Source of the DNA: an uncultured Ferrovum sp.
GTDB taxonomy: Bacteria; Pseudomonadota; Gammaproteobacteria; Burkholderiales; Ferrovaceae
DNA length: 64,000 bases
Assembly: GCA_903893215.1 (NCBI GenBank)
Contig: CAITLJ010000054.1
Span: 1 to 64,000 of the forward strand
Reading direction: 5' to 3'
A model generated the notes under the pieces. It did no database searches, was not told where the DNA came from, and worked only from the letters and a program-made list of their open reading frames with translations. How positions within the stretch are numbered: the first letter of the stretch is position 1; the number at the start of each line of letters is the position of its first letter. The translations under genes were made by a program, and so were the position numbers. Positions 54,552 to 62,909 of the stretch are shown piece by piece.

Positions 54552-55859
54552 TTGAAGTCGGGCCTGGCTGCGCCGCTGCGACCGGTCCTCGACGACGGAC
54601 CCACGCGGGCCAACCTGCGCCGCCTGGCCGTGTTGCGACTGGTGGCCCTGCTGGCTATCGCGGCACTGGCATGGGGTTTGCAGGGCGCCTTGGGGCTGAC
54701 GGTGTCATCCTCCGGGCTGCTCTGGAGTGCATTGGCCGTGATCGGGCTTAGCCTGTTCACGCTTTGGCGCGCCAGCCAGTCCTGGCCGGTGCAACCCTTC
54801 GAGCTGGCGCTGCAACTGGCGCTCGACATCGTTGCCTTGAGCGCCGTGTTTCAGGCCAGCAGCGGGGCCGCCAATCCGTTTGTGTCGCTCTATCTGGTGC
54901 CGGTGGTGGTGGCCGCCACCACCCTGCCACGCCTGCAGGTGTGGCTGCTGGCGGCGCTGGCCTGTGCCGGCTATACCCTGCTGCTGCTGGAATATGCCCC
55001 GGCCATGCATCATCACCATCCCGGTGCGCCAGCCGAATTTGACCTGCACGTGGTGGGCATGTGGGGCAACTTCGTGTTGAGTGCCGCCATCATCGGGGTG
55101 GCGGTCGTCAATATGGGGGCGGCCCTGCGCGCGCGCGAAACCCATCTGGCGCAGGCGCGCGAGGACATGCTGCGCAACGAGCAGATCATGGGACTCGCCA
55201 CATTGGCGGCCGGCGCAGCGCATGAGCTGGGCACGCCGCTCTCCACCCTGGCGGTGCTCAGCCGGGAGCTGCAACTGGAGTGTGCCGACCGCCCGGAACT
55301 CGAGGACGATTTTCGCCTCCTGCGCGCGCAGGTCAGCGTTTGCAAGGACATCATCCAGCGCATGCTGGCGCGCAATCCGGGTGGGGAAGGGGCCCTTGTT
55401 CTGATCGACCTGAAGTCCATGCTGGCGCAGATCATCGACCAATGGCGCCTGATGCGACCGGGTGCGGTGCTGAGTTACGACGATCACCGGATCGTGCCCG
55501 ATCAGCTGGTGCGGCAGGACCTTCATCTGGCACAGGCGCTGATCAACGTACTCAACAATGCGGCGGATGCCTCACCGGACCATGTCCAGGTGAGCGCTGC
55601 GATGGTGGGCGATCGGCTGCAACTGCAGGTGCTGGATCAGGGCAATGGCGTGGATTCTGCCGTGGCCCACCAGCTCGGGCGGGCCTGGTTTTCCACCAAG
55701 GCAGAGAGCGGACGCGGCCTTGGCATGTTTCTCACCAACGCCACGCTGGAGCGCATGGGCGGCACCGTGGCGCTGGTCAACCGCCCGGATGGTGGTGCAT
55801 GCACCACCATCGACCTGCCGCTGGCGGCGCTACAGCCCGTGACCGGAGTCGCCCGGTGA
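54552..55859 (+). CDS. regB: Redox-sensing histidine kinase, RegB/PrrB/ActS type
   Basis: 435 residues from TTG 54552. Six membrane spans (about 28-185), then H-box AGAAHELGTPLSTLAVLS with phospho-acceptor His224 and a GHKL ATPase domain (NVLNNAADASP; ESGRGLGMFLTNATL). Two redox features of RegB are kept: the quinone-site stretch SSGAANPF (103-110; GGxxNPF in RegB) and a cysteine at 264 in VSVCKDIIQ, the position of the oxidisable Cys265 of Rhodobacter RegB. It would signal the state of the quinone pool or oxygen. Directly after phaZ and before regA. Confidence 0.9.
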   Translation: MKSGLAAPLRPVLDDGPTRANLRRLAVLRLVALLAIAALAWGLQGALGLTVSSSGLLWSALAVIGLSLFTLWRASQSWPVQPFELALQLALDIVALSAVFQASSGAANPFVSLYLVPVVVAATTLPRLQVWLLAALACAGYTLLLLEYAPAMHHHHPGAPAEFDLHVVGMWGNFVLSAAIIGVAVVNMGAALRARETHLAQAREDMLRNEQIMGLATLAAGAAHELGTPLSTLAVLSRELQLECADRPELEDDFRLLRAQVSVCKDIIQRMLARNPGGEGALVLIDLKSMLAQIIDQWRLMRPGAVLSYDDHRIVPDQLVRQDLHLAQALINVLNNAADASPDHVQVSAAMVGDRLQLQVLDQGNGVDSAVAHQLGRAWFSTKAESGRGLGMFLTNATLERMGGTVALVNRPDGGACTTIDLPLAALQPVTGVAR

Positions 55860-55923
55860 CTGGCCGCCGCCCGTCATCGGCTGTCGCAGGCCGATTGCCG
55901 CGTCACAGCCATCCGCAGCCAAC

Positions 55924-56481
55924 ATGAGCGCCCCCGGTTTGCCTGTGTTGCTGCTTGTGGATGATGACCTCACCCTGGGTCAGGTGCTGGAACGCGCCCT
56001 CACCCGACGCGGCTTTGCCGTGGTGCGCGCCGACGGCGTGCAGGCCGCGCAGACCGTACTTGCCAGCCTGCAACCGCAGTTTGCCGTGCTCGATCTCAAG
56101 TTGGGAGATGGTTCTGGCCTGCAATTGGTCGCTGGCCTGCGCGCCCGGTGTCCTGCAGTGCGGATGCTGATGCTGACCGGTTACGCCAGTCTGGCCACGG
56201 CAGTGGAGGCGATCAAGCTGGGGGCGGATGATTATCTTGCCAAGCCGGTCGATGCCGACCAGATCGTGGCAGCCCTGCGCGGCGAAGCCCCGCCGCGCGC
56301 TGCCGGGCGCGAGGAGGGAAGCGACGATGCCATGAGCATGCACCGGCTGGAGTGGGAGCACATCCAGCGGGTGCTGAGCGAGGTGGACGGCAATATCTCG
56401 GAAGCGGCCCGGGTGCTGGGCATGCACCGACGCACCCTGCAGCGCAAGCTGCTCAAGCGCCCCAGTCCGGGACAAGGCTGA
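55924..56481 (+). CDS. regA: Response regulator, RegA/PrrA/ActR type
   Basis: 185 residues. Receiver domain with LLVDDDLTLGQVLERAL, phosphorylation Asp in FAVLDLKLGDGSGLQLV, and Lys in YLAKPVDAD; Ala/Arg-rich linker; C-terminal Fis-type helix-turn-helix DGNISEAARVLGMHRRTLQR. This short layout and DNA-binding helix are those of RegA/PrrA. It is the partner of the preceding RegB kinase and would adjust genes for redox metabolism, possibly the nearby cytochrome operon. Confidence 0.94.
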   Translation: MSAPGLPVLLLVDDDLTLGQVLERALTRRGFAVVRADGVQAAQTVLASLQPQFAVLDLKLGDGSGLQLVAGLRARCPAVRMLMLTGYASLATAVEAIKLGADDYLAKPVDADQIVAALRGEAPPRAAGREEGSDDAMSMHRLEWEHIQRVLSEVDGNISEAARVLGMHRRTLQRKLLKRPSPGQG

Positions 56482-56548
56482 CCGCGCCGGTCGGGGCGGT
56501 GACCATGGATTGCCCCGTCCGGTGCATGCACGCCAGCACCACCTGGCT

Positions 56549-57196
56549 TCAGGCGACCCGGCGCAGGGTGTTGCGGCTGAGTCGTACGCCCTCGGGCAGC
56601 GTCTGACCTGCGCTTGCAGACGGCAGCGCTTGCGGCAGCATGGCGGTCAGCACGTGGTCTTTGCGTACGAAATGATGATAAAGCGCGGCTGCCACATGCA
56701 GGCTGACCATGCCCAGCATGGTCCAGGAGGCCAGCACGTGCAGGTCGGTCAGCTGGTCGGCCAGGTCCGCGTCGGCCCCGACCAGCGCGGGTAGCGGCAG
56801 CAGGCCCAACAGTCGCAGCTGCACGCCATGGCCACTGCTGAGCGCCCATCCCAGCATCGGCACTGCCAGCAACACACCATACAAGCCCAGATGCGCGGCA
56901 TGTGCAGCCCAGCGTGCCAGCACCGGGCTATCGGACAGGGTGTCCGCCATGCGGGTCCTGACCCGTGCCACCAGACGCAGCGCCAGGGCCAATAAAACCG
57001 CCAGCCCGAGTTGTCGGTGGCTTTCCAGAAGCAGGGTACGCAGGCTGCCGCCCTCGACCAGTTCGCGCAGCAGGATGGATGCCGCAGCCCCCATCACCAG
57101 CAGCGCGCTGCCCCAGTGCAGGGCGATTGTGACGTAGCTGTGGCGCGGCTCGGCAGGGCGTGTGTTGGCTTGGAGTGCGGACGGGGGCTTGGTCAT
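56549..57196 (-). CDS. Cytochrome b561-type membrane protein (copy 1)
   Basis: 215 residues with four membrane spans. VTIALHWGSALLVMGAAASI (His), LLESHRQLGLAVLLALALRL (His), the loop GWALSSGHGVQLRLLGLLPL and WTMLGMVSLHVAAALYHHFV (His pair) supply heme ligands of the YodB/CybB-like cytochrome b561 family. It carries electrons between quinone and periplasmic or membrane partners. A close paralog lies 6 kb away at the other end of the MtrA/MtrB cluster. Both share an upstream TTCTAAA/TTTTA motif. A candidate quinone link for the outer-membrane conduit (inference). Confidence 0.88.
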   Translation of the reverse strand: MTKPPSALQANTRPAEPRHSYVTIALHWGSALLVMGAAASILLRELVEGGSLRTLLLESHRQLGLAVLLALALRLVARVRTRMADTLSDSPVLARWAAHAAHLGLYGVLLAVPMLGWALSSGHGVQLRLLGLLPLPALVGADADLADQLTDLHVLASWTMLGMVSLHVAAALYHHFVRKDHVLTAMLPQALPSASAGQTLPEGVRLSRNTLRRVA

Positions 57197-57436
57197 TTCG
57201 GGATCTCCTTGTGGGCGCTTGCGGGCGGGCGTGGTGAACGACTCGCCTAAAATTTAGAACATGTCAGCTTATTTGCGCCATGCCCCGGGCCCTGCATTTG
57301 TGCGCCGCAAAACCCTCCTTTTTCCACCGCTGAACCCTACAAAGCCCAAGAAAATGGGCTTGCGCCACCCCAATTCAAGCCAAAAGTTTCTCAGACTCGT
57401 GAAATTTTGTTGCGTTGCACGGAATCGGGCACCAAT

Positions 57437-57458
57437 AAAGCGAATATTTGCTTTTTTT
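57437..57458 (+). terminator. Possible rho-independent terminator or hairpin
   Basis: AAAGCGA pairs with TTGCTTT across ATAT, followed by more T (57452-57458). No gene is located upstream on this strand, so it would end a short RNA or act within a leader. The stem is AT-rich and modest. Confidence 0.4.
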
Positions 57459-57637
57459 GATGGTGTTGGTAGGGTCAAATGAACGTATCCTTGCGCCAAC
57501 CCTACGGGTTCTTAAGAAATTGAAGCAGGGTTTTCAGGTACAGCGCCGGCCAATCCCGCTGACTAGACTGTCGAAAAGCATACAGGGCAGCCGCTTCAAG
57601 GCCGGATCCCCGGCACACGCTGGCCAGTCTGGGCCAT

Positions 57638-57666
57638 TTGTCGGTTGATTCTTAAATTTATTTAAT
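57638..57666 (+). promoter_or_regulatory. Candidate promoter of the cytochrome/MtrA/MtrB operon
   Basis: TTGTCG (57638-57643), 17-bp spacer, TTTAAT (57661-57666). The start codon at 57686 has GGAG (57674-57677) eight bases before it. Transcription from here would leave a very short leader. Confidence 0.35.
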
Positions 57667-57685
57667 AAACTAGGGAGTTGTAAAA

Positions 57686-58066
57686 ATGCGTGTCAATTTC
57701 AGGGTGTTGATCAGCATGTTCGTCGCCACTGGCGCCATCCTTGCGTTGCCCGTCCACGCGGCGGTGGATGTCGAGGCAGCCCAGGCGCTGGCCAAGTCCA
57801 GTGGCTGTACCAAATGCCATGCCGTCGACAAGAAAAAGGATGGCCCTGCCTATCGCGACGTGGCGGCCAGTTACAAGGGGGCGGCAGATGCCGAAGCGCA
57901 TCTGATCCATCACATCACCAGTGGCGAAAAGGTCAAATTCGACGACGGTCATGAGGAAGACCACAAAAAGGTGAAAAGCAAGGATCCCGCCGAGATCAAC
58001 AACCTGGTCGGCTGGATCCTGTCGCTGGAAGGCGGCAAGAAATACACGCCCAACACCCACCACTGA
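57686..58066 (+). CDS. Monoheme class I cytochrome c (MtoD-like)
   Basis: 126 residues: signal peptide (VLISMFVATGAILALPVHAA) and one heme site CTKCH in LAKSSGCTKCHAVDKKKDGP. The rest is short and Lys/His/Asp-rich (HHITSGEKVKFDDGHEEDHK) with a C-terminal helix NNLVGWILSL. Size and position before mtrA/mtrB-like genes match the periplasmic shuttle MtoD of iron oxidisers. It would carry electrons between the decaheme cytochrome and inner-membrane carriers. First gene of the operon, 21 bp before the decaheme gene. Confidence 0.85.
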   Translation: MRVNFRVLISMFVATGAILALPVHAAVDVEAAQALAKSSGCTKCHAVDKKKDGPAYRDVAASYKGAADAEAHLIHHITSGEKVKFDDGHEEDHKKVKSKDPAEINNLVGWILSLEGGKKYTPNTHH

Positions 58067-58087
58067 GCCTGCCTGCGGAGTCCAATC

Positions 58088-59050
58088 ATGCGTATTCCTT
58101 CACTGTTGCGGGGCAGCGTGCTGTGGTTTGTGCTGTCCTGTCTGGTCCCGGCCGCGCTCGCTGCCGCCGAAGCCCCGGTCGACCGCACCTTGACCGGTGA
58201 CAAGGTCTGTACCCGCTGTCATGACGAGTCAGAAGCCAAGCCGGTGCTCTCGATCTATCAGACCCCCCATGGCGTCAAGGCCGACGGGCGCACGCCGGGC
58301 TGTCAGTCCTGCCATGGCGCCAGTGAAGCGCATGTGAAGAATGCCGCAGGTGCCGAAACCCGTCCGGCGGTGGATGTGCTGTTCGGCAAGGGCGCGGATG
58401 CCGCCAGGGTGTCGGCCGCCTGCGTCAGCTGCCATCAGGGCGGGGCCCGTATGCATTGGCCCGGCAGCGCGCATCAGACCCGGGATGTGACCTGTACCAA
58501 CTGTCACAAGGTGCATGCCGCACATGATGACGTGCGCGACCGCAAGACACAGGCCGAGGTTTGCTACACCTGCCATGCAGCGCAACGCGCCCAGTCCCAC
58601 CGCATTTCGGCGCATCCGCTCAAGGATGGCAAGATGGCTTGTTCGGATTGCCACAATCCGCACGGCTCGATCGGTCCCAAGCTGCTGATCAAGGCCACAG
58701 TCAACGAGACCTGCTACACCTGTCATGCGGATCGCCGCGGTCCCTTCCTGTGGGAGCACCAGCCGGTGACGGATGACTGCAGCAACTGCCATACGCCGCA
58801 TGGCTCGAACAATGCGCCCCTGCTCAAGGCGCGCGAACCCTGGCTGTGCCAGGAGTGCCACTCTGCCAACCATGCACGCACGGTCTACAGCGGGCAGAAC
58901 CTGCCCGGTAGCGCCCAGATCACCCTGAACGGCGCGCAGGACCCTGGCAAGCAGGCGCCCACAGCGCAACTCAACGGCCGCAGCTGCTCGGCCTGTCACG
59001 CCAAGGTACACGGCTCGAACCATCCGGCCGGCGCCAAGTTCAACCGCTGA
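58088..59050 (+). CDS. Decaheme c-type cytochrome, DmsE/MtrA family
   Basis: 320 residues with a signal peptide (LWFVLSCLVPAALA) and exactly ten heme-binding motifs: CTRCH, CQSCH, CVSCH, CTNCH, CYTCH, CSDCH, CYTCH, CSNCH, CQECH, CSACH, spread along the whole length as in MtrA, MtoA, PioA and DmsE. Such proteins thread through an MtrB-type barrel and pass electrons across the outer membrane. The pairing with the barrel gene 18 bp downstream makes this role likely. Whether electrons go out (metal or DMSO reduction) or in (iron oxidation) is not evident. Confidence 0.95.
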   Translation: MRIPSLLRGSVLWFVLSCLVPAALAAAEAPVDRTLTGDKVCTRCHDESEAKPVLSIYQTPHGVKADGRTPGCQSCHGASEAHVKNAAGAETRPAVDVLFGKGADAARVSAACVSCHQGGARMHWPGSAHQTRDVTCTNCHKVHAAHDDVRDRKTQAEVCYTCHAAQRAQSHRISAHPLKDGKMACSDCHNPHGSIGPKLLIKATVNETCYTCHADRRGPFLWEHQPVTDDCSNCHTPHGSNNAPLLKAREPWLCQECHSANHARTVYSGQNLPGSAQITLNGAQDPGKQAPTAQLNGRSCSACHAKVHGSNHPAGAKFNR

Positions 59051-59068
59051 GGCCAGGGAGACCCCATC

Positions 59069-61669
59069 ATGAACAATCCCCGCATCAAACTCCTCGCCCT
59101 GGCCGTGCACGCATCGCTGCTGCTGGCCGCCCGTCACGCCGTTGCGGATGATCCGACCGCGGCAGAGCTCACCACCCCGCGCAGCACCGTAGAGATCGGC
59201 GTGGAGGAAATCAACAAGTCCAGCTTCGACGCCGGCCGCTACGATGGCCGTTATCGGCAGGGTCCCAACACCATTGGCAACGTCGACCTGTACGGGGGCG
59301 GCAGTTACGACAGCAACGATGCCACCCGTTGGCAGCTGCATGGGCACGATCTGGGTTATGCCAGCCGCGACCTCGAAGCCGAGTACGGCGTGCAGGGGGA
59401 CTACCGCATCACCTTCGACCAGGACCACCTGCGCCGCAACCTGTCGGACAGCTACCGCACACCCTATCAGGGCATCGGCACACCAGTGCTCAGCCTGCCC
59501 GCCGGCTGGGTGTTTCCTGCGGCCAGCAACTCTTCCGCGGGCAATTTCCCGGCGGGTGTGGCCAACTCGCCCAAGCTGCAGCTGAACCTGTTCCAGCCGG
59601 TTGATCTTTACACCGAACGCACGCGGACTGACCTTGGCTTCAGTTATGAACTCGGGCAGGGATGGGGACTGGATACCCGTTACAGGCACGACTTCAAGCA
59701 GGGATTGCGCGACCAGTCGGCACCGCTCAACCTGCCCGGCGACCGTTCCTTCGACCTGCCCGATGCCGTCAACCAGACCACCGATGAATTTGATGCCACG
59801 GTGCGCTACACCGGTCAGGTCAGCCAGTGGACCTTCGGCTACGAGGGGGTGCGCTTCCGCAATGGACAGCCGTCGCTGACCTTTCCGAATGCGCTCACGG
59901 CCAATAACCTGGGCCTGATCAGCGAGTCGCCGGCCAACCAGTTCGATCAGCTGAACGCCACTGGTGCGTTCAACATGACGGGTGGCACCCACCTGACGGT
60001 GGGCGGCTCGTACGGGCGCAACACGCAGAATGATGCGTTCCTGCCCACCACCACGGTGGCCGGTCTGACGTATGTGCCGCTGACCGCAGCAGGAGGACTG
60101 GGCACGGCAGCCGCCATTGCCAACCTGCCGGAAAGCTCGCTGCACGGTTTTGTCGCCACCACGCATCTGTTTGCCAAGCTCAACGGCCATTTCACGCCGG
60201 CCTGGGGCTGGGCCACCAACGCGCGCTACGACGAACGCGACAACCGCACGCCGGTGCAGTCTTTCGTATTCAACGACGTCGACAATTATCCCAACACCAC
60301 CACGGCTGCGACCGCATCCAAACCGGCTTCCACCTCGGTGAATTACCGGTCAAACACGCCGTACAGCAAGCGCAACGAGAAGCTGGGGTTTGACACCGAC
60401 TATCGCCTGCCTTTCGGGCCAGTGCTGGCCTTCGGCGATGACTGGGAGCGCGTTCACCGCTATTGCAACGGCACCTTCACCGCGTGCGAAAACACGCCGC
60501 GCACCACCGAGAACACACTTCGTGGTGAACTGCGCACCACTTTTCACGAGGACACCCAGGCGCGGTTGGCGGTGGCCTATGGTGACCGACGGACCAGTGG
60601 TTACAATCAGGACGCAACCCTCTGGGCGGGCGCGGGCATGAATCAGGCGGCGGCGCTGGCCGCAATCGCCCGACTCAATGCGAGTGGGTACCCCGTCTGG
60701 GGACCCAATGCCGCGTATTCGGCCACGCCAGCTGTGGCGCCGGGCGTGCTGTTTCCCAACAACAACACGTTTGCGGCATCCACACCGGGACTCGCGCCCT
60801 TCTTCGGTCGTTCCAATGCTTTCGACATCACCGGTCTGGAACATTTTGACGAGAGTGCCCGCAAGCGCGAGAAACTGCGCGCGTCGGTTTCGCATGAGCT
60901 GACCGAGAAAGTGTCGCTACAGGCCGGGCTGGACTACAACCGCGACCGTTATCCGGATGATCTGTATGGCCTGCAGGAAAGCCGGGCCTTTGCACTCCAT
61001 TTCGATGTGACCTATGCCGCCAGCGAGCAGGCCACGGCCAACCTGTTCTTCACCCACGAGGATACGGCGCAGCGGATCAATGGTTCGACCTGGGGGACCA
61101 ATGCCGCGCCGCCGGCTGCCACTTCGCCGCCCACGCAGAACACCTTTGCTGACTGCAACGGCAACCCGACCACGTTGGCGGCACGCGCCGCAATTGCTAA
61201 GATCGACCAGTGCTTTGCCTGGCAGAACCGCCAGCGCGAAGTGGCCGATACTGTCGGCGTTGGCTCGCGTCGCACCGGCTTGATGGGCGGACGGCTTGAG
61301 GTATCTGGCGATGCCGTGTTCAGCCGGGCCCGCAGTGATTCGACCTTTCCTTTCGGCGGGGTCTACGCCAACGTGCTAAGCCCGGGCTTTCCGGCCACGG
61401 CCACCTTGCAGGTTCCCACCTACTTCCATGCCACCAACCTGCCGGGCGTCACCACCCTGACGCTCGACCTGCACCTGCAGGGCGGGTACCAGATCGACAA
61501 GGTGTCGCAGGTCAAGGTGGGTTATCGCTTCGGCTGGATCCGCAGTGCCGACTACGCTTATCAGGCCCTGCAACCGGGCACCAACCAGGCGTATCTGCCG
61601 ACCTTTCAGCAGTCGCCGGCAGCCAGCGTGCAGGCGATCGGCGTGTCCTACGTGCGGCAGATCGACTGA
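59069..61669 (+). CDS. MtrB/PioB-family decaheme-associated outer-membrane beta-barrel
   Basis: 866 residues. Signal peptide (LLALAVHASLLLAARHAVAD), then the family N-terminus STVEIGVEEINKSSFDAGRY, and many alternating strands (DLYGGGSYDSNDATRWQLHG, YRITFDQDHLRRNLSDSYRT) ending in an aromatic/hydrophobic strand (AIGVSYVRQID). It forms the sheath that holds the decaheme cytochrome. Four cysteines occur in the second half but there is no N-terminal CxxC as in Shewanella MtrB. Longer than PioB (about 810) owing to Ala/Thr-rich loops. A strong palindrome and terminator follow. Confidence 0.93.
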   Translation: MNNPRIKLLALAVHASLLLAARHAVADDPTAAELTTPRSTVEIGVEEINKSSFDAGRYDGRYRQGPNTIGNVDLYGGGSYDSNDATRWQLHGHDLGYASRDLEAEYGVQGDYRITFDQDHLRRNLSDSYRTPYQGIGTPVLSLPAGWVFPAASNSSAGNFPAGVANSPKLQLNLFQPVDLYTERTRTDLGFSYELGQGWGLDTRYRHDFKQGLRDQSAPLNLPGDRSFDLPDAVNQTTDEFDATVRYTGQVSQWTFGYEGVRFRNGQPSLTFPNALTANNLGLISESPANQFDQLNATGAFNMTGGTHLTVGGSYGRNTQNDAFLPTTTVAGLTYVPLTAAGGLGTAAAIANLPESSLHGFVATTHLFAKLNGHFTPAWGWATNARYDERDNRTPVQSFVFNDVDNYPNTTTAATASKPASTSVNYRSNTPYSKRNEKLGFDTDYRLPFGPVLAFGDDWERVHRYCNGTFTACENTPRTTENTLRGELRTTFHEDTQARLAVAYGDRRTSGYNQDATLWAGAGMNQAAALAAIARLNASGYPVWGPNAAYSATPAVAPGVLFPNNNTFAASTPGLAPFFGRSNAFDITGLEHFDESARKREKLRASVSHELTEKVSLQAGLDYNRDRYPDDLYGLQESRAFALHFDVTYAASEQATANLFFTHEDTAQRINGSTWGTNAAPPAATSPPTQNTFADCNGNPTTLAARAAIAKIDQCFAWQNRQREVADTVGVGSRRTGLMGGRLEVSGDAVFSRARSDSTFPFGGVYANVLSPGFPATATLQVPTYFHATNLPGVTTLTLDLHLQGGYQIDKVSQVKVGYRFGWIRSADYAYQALQPGTNQAYLPTFQQSPAASVQAIGVSYVRQID

Positions 61670-61720
61670 CCTGCCCGGGTGGCGGTCCCGGGCGTGTTTT
61701 CCCGGGGGCTGCAGGGTTGG

Positions 61721-61742
61721 TGGCTGGCAGCGCTGCCAGCCA
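61721..61742. repeat. 22-bp perfect palindrome after the MtrB-like gene
   Basis: TGGCTGGCAGC followed by its inverse GCTGCCAGCCA, with no spacer. It lies 52 bp past the stop codon and would form a cruciform or a tight hairpin in RNA, possibly protecting the operon's 3' end. Confidence 0.85.
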
Positions 61743-61769
61743 GCGGACCGGCGGGTCTGGTTGTTGCAC

Positions 61770-61797
61770 ATGCCCGGGCATCATGCCCGGGCATTTT
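61770..61797 (+). terminator. Terminator of the MtrA/MtrB-type operon
   Basis: Two copies of the 12-bp palindrome ATGCCCGGGCAT separated by one C; together they fold into one long stem, followed by TTT and CATTAT. Position 100 bp after the mtrB-like stop and before the next gene fits transcription end. Confidence 0.75.
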
Positions 61798-61854
61798 CAT
61801 TATACTGGGCACTCGCTTGATTGACGGGTCACAGGCCCACGGGAGAAGTGCGCG

Positions 61855-62277
61855 ATGAGCAAGGACACCCCAAGCAACGAGATGTTCGAAGCCTTCCAGA
61901 AGATGATCAATCCAATGGCTTTTCCCATGCAGAACCTGCTGATGGGCGGCATGAAACTGGAAGAAGTCGAGCGCAAGGTCAGTGAACTGCGCACGGTGCA
62001 CCATTGGCTGTCGACCAATCTTGGCATGCTCGAACTCAGCATCAAGACTCTCGAATACCAGGCAGCTCTGCTGCAACCGGCCAGCAAGGACCCTGCCAGT
62101 GTGTCGGCTGAGGCCGCTGCCACGGCGGCGCAGAATCCTTTCATGAACCCCTCGCTGTGGCCGTGGCCTTACGGTCAGGCCGGTGCGCCGGAGGCGGCGG
62201 CAGACGCCGCGGCCAGTGCCCCGCCAAAAGCCAAGGCTGCCGCGTCCAGCACCAGCAGCACCCGCAAGCCGCGTTGA
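61855..62277 (+). CDS. PhaM-like polyhydroxyalkanoate granule protein
   Basis: 140 residues. EMFEAFQKMINPMAFPMQNL followed by MKLEEVERKVSELRTVHHWL and STNLGMLELSIKTLEYQAAL matches the PhaM family: an N-terminal amphipathic region, a helix pair, and a flexible Ala/Lys/Pro/Ser-rich tail (about 110-140) for nucleoid or granule binding. In Ralstonia, PhaM activates PHB synthase and tethers granules to DNA. The tail is short here. It stands alone between a terminator and the TlpA-like gene, 5 kb from phaZ. Confidence 0.85.
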   Translation: MSKDTPSNEMFEAFQKMINPMAFPMQNLLMGGMKLEEVERKVSELRTVHHWLSTNLGMLELSIKTLEYQAALLQPASKDPASVSAEAAATAAQNPFMNPSLWPWPYGQAGAPEAAADAAASAPPKAKAAASSTSSTRKPR

Positions 62278-62285
62278 GGGGGCGC

Positions 62286-62873
62286 GTGCTCTCACGATGG
62301 CTTGCGATCGCGCTGGGGCTGGTCCCGCTGTGGTTCGTGCCTGCTGCGGTGGCAGCGGCAGCCGGTACGGCGGGTGTGGTGGCACTGGGTTCGGCGGCTG
62401 GCACCACCAACGCGACGACTGCGCGCGAGGTGGCGGTCGGGAGCGTACTGCGCGAGGCCAAGCTCAAGGGCCTCAACGGGCCGTCGCGCCAGCTCTCCAG
62501 CTATCGCGGCAAGCCGCTGATCATCAATGTCTGGGCCAGTTGGTGCGGTCCCTGCCGCGAAGAAGCCGCGTCGCTGGAGCAATTGGCGTGGAGTCCCTTG
62601 GGTGCCAGCGTCACCATCATCGGTATCTCCACCGACGACTTTGCTGAAAATGCGCAGGGCTGGCTGCGGCAGTCCAATGCCACCCTGACGCACTACATCG
62701 ACCAGCAGCTCGAAATGGAAACCATGCTCGGTGCCAGCCACCTGCCGCTCACCGTTTTCGTGGATGCCAATGGCAAGGTGCTGCGCAAGGTCACCGGAGC
62801 CCAGGATTGGACCGGTCCACGGGCAGCCGGCTGGATTCGTGCGGCCTTTCCGAACAAGCTTCCGCATCCATAA
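62286..62873 (+). CDS. TlpA/ResA-like thiol-disulfide oxidoreductase
   Basis: 195 residues from GTG 62286 with GAGGGGG ahead. Signal or anchor (WLAIALGLVPLWFVPAAVAA), then a thioredoxin domain with LIINVWASWCGPCREEAASL (CGPC, about 89-92), ITIIGISTDDFAENAQG-type core (in fact VTIIGISTDD) and LPLTVFVDANGKVLRKVTG with cis-Pro. Periplasmic reductant, probably for apocytochrome c maturation; suits the neighbouring heme proteins. It starts 8 bp after the PhaM-like gene, so it shares its transcript. Confidence 0.88.
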   Translation: MLSRWLAIALGLVPLWFVPAAVAAAAGTAGVVALGSAAGTTNATTAREVAVGSVLREAKLKGLNGPSRQLSSYRGKPLIINVWASWCGPCREEAASLEQLAWSPLGASVTIIGISTDDFAENAQGWLRQSNATLTHYIDQQLEMETMLGASHLPLTVFVDANGKVLRKVTGAQDWTGPRAAGWIRAAFPNKLPHP

Positions 62874-62909
62874 CCCGGCCTTTGACCCGGATCAGGGCTT
62901 GGCTGTGGG

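Larger units (their letters stand above)
57197..57685. other. AT-rich regulatory region upstream of the MtrA/MtrB-type operon
   Basis: 489 bp without a supported gene, noticeably lower in GC than its surroundings. It contains TTTAGAA/TAAAA (57248-57259) toward cytochrome b561, a hairpin with seven T (57437-57458), the heptamer ACCCTAC and its inverse (near 57470 and 57501), and the likely promoter of the plus-strand operon close to 57650. Transcription regulators binding here would control the divergent cytochrome genes. Confidence 0.45.

Noticed and set aside
57269-57499. 76-codon minus-strand frame in the AT-rich region
   Set aside because: Basic and aromatic-rich, no ribosome binding site, spans the hairpin and matches no family.
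58229-60190. Long minus-strand frame (653 codons) opposite the decaheme and MtrB-like genes
   Set aside because: Mirror of real coding sequence; the CxxCH series and barrel on the plus strand are unambiguous.
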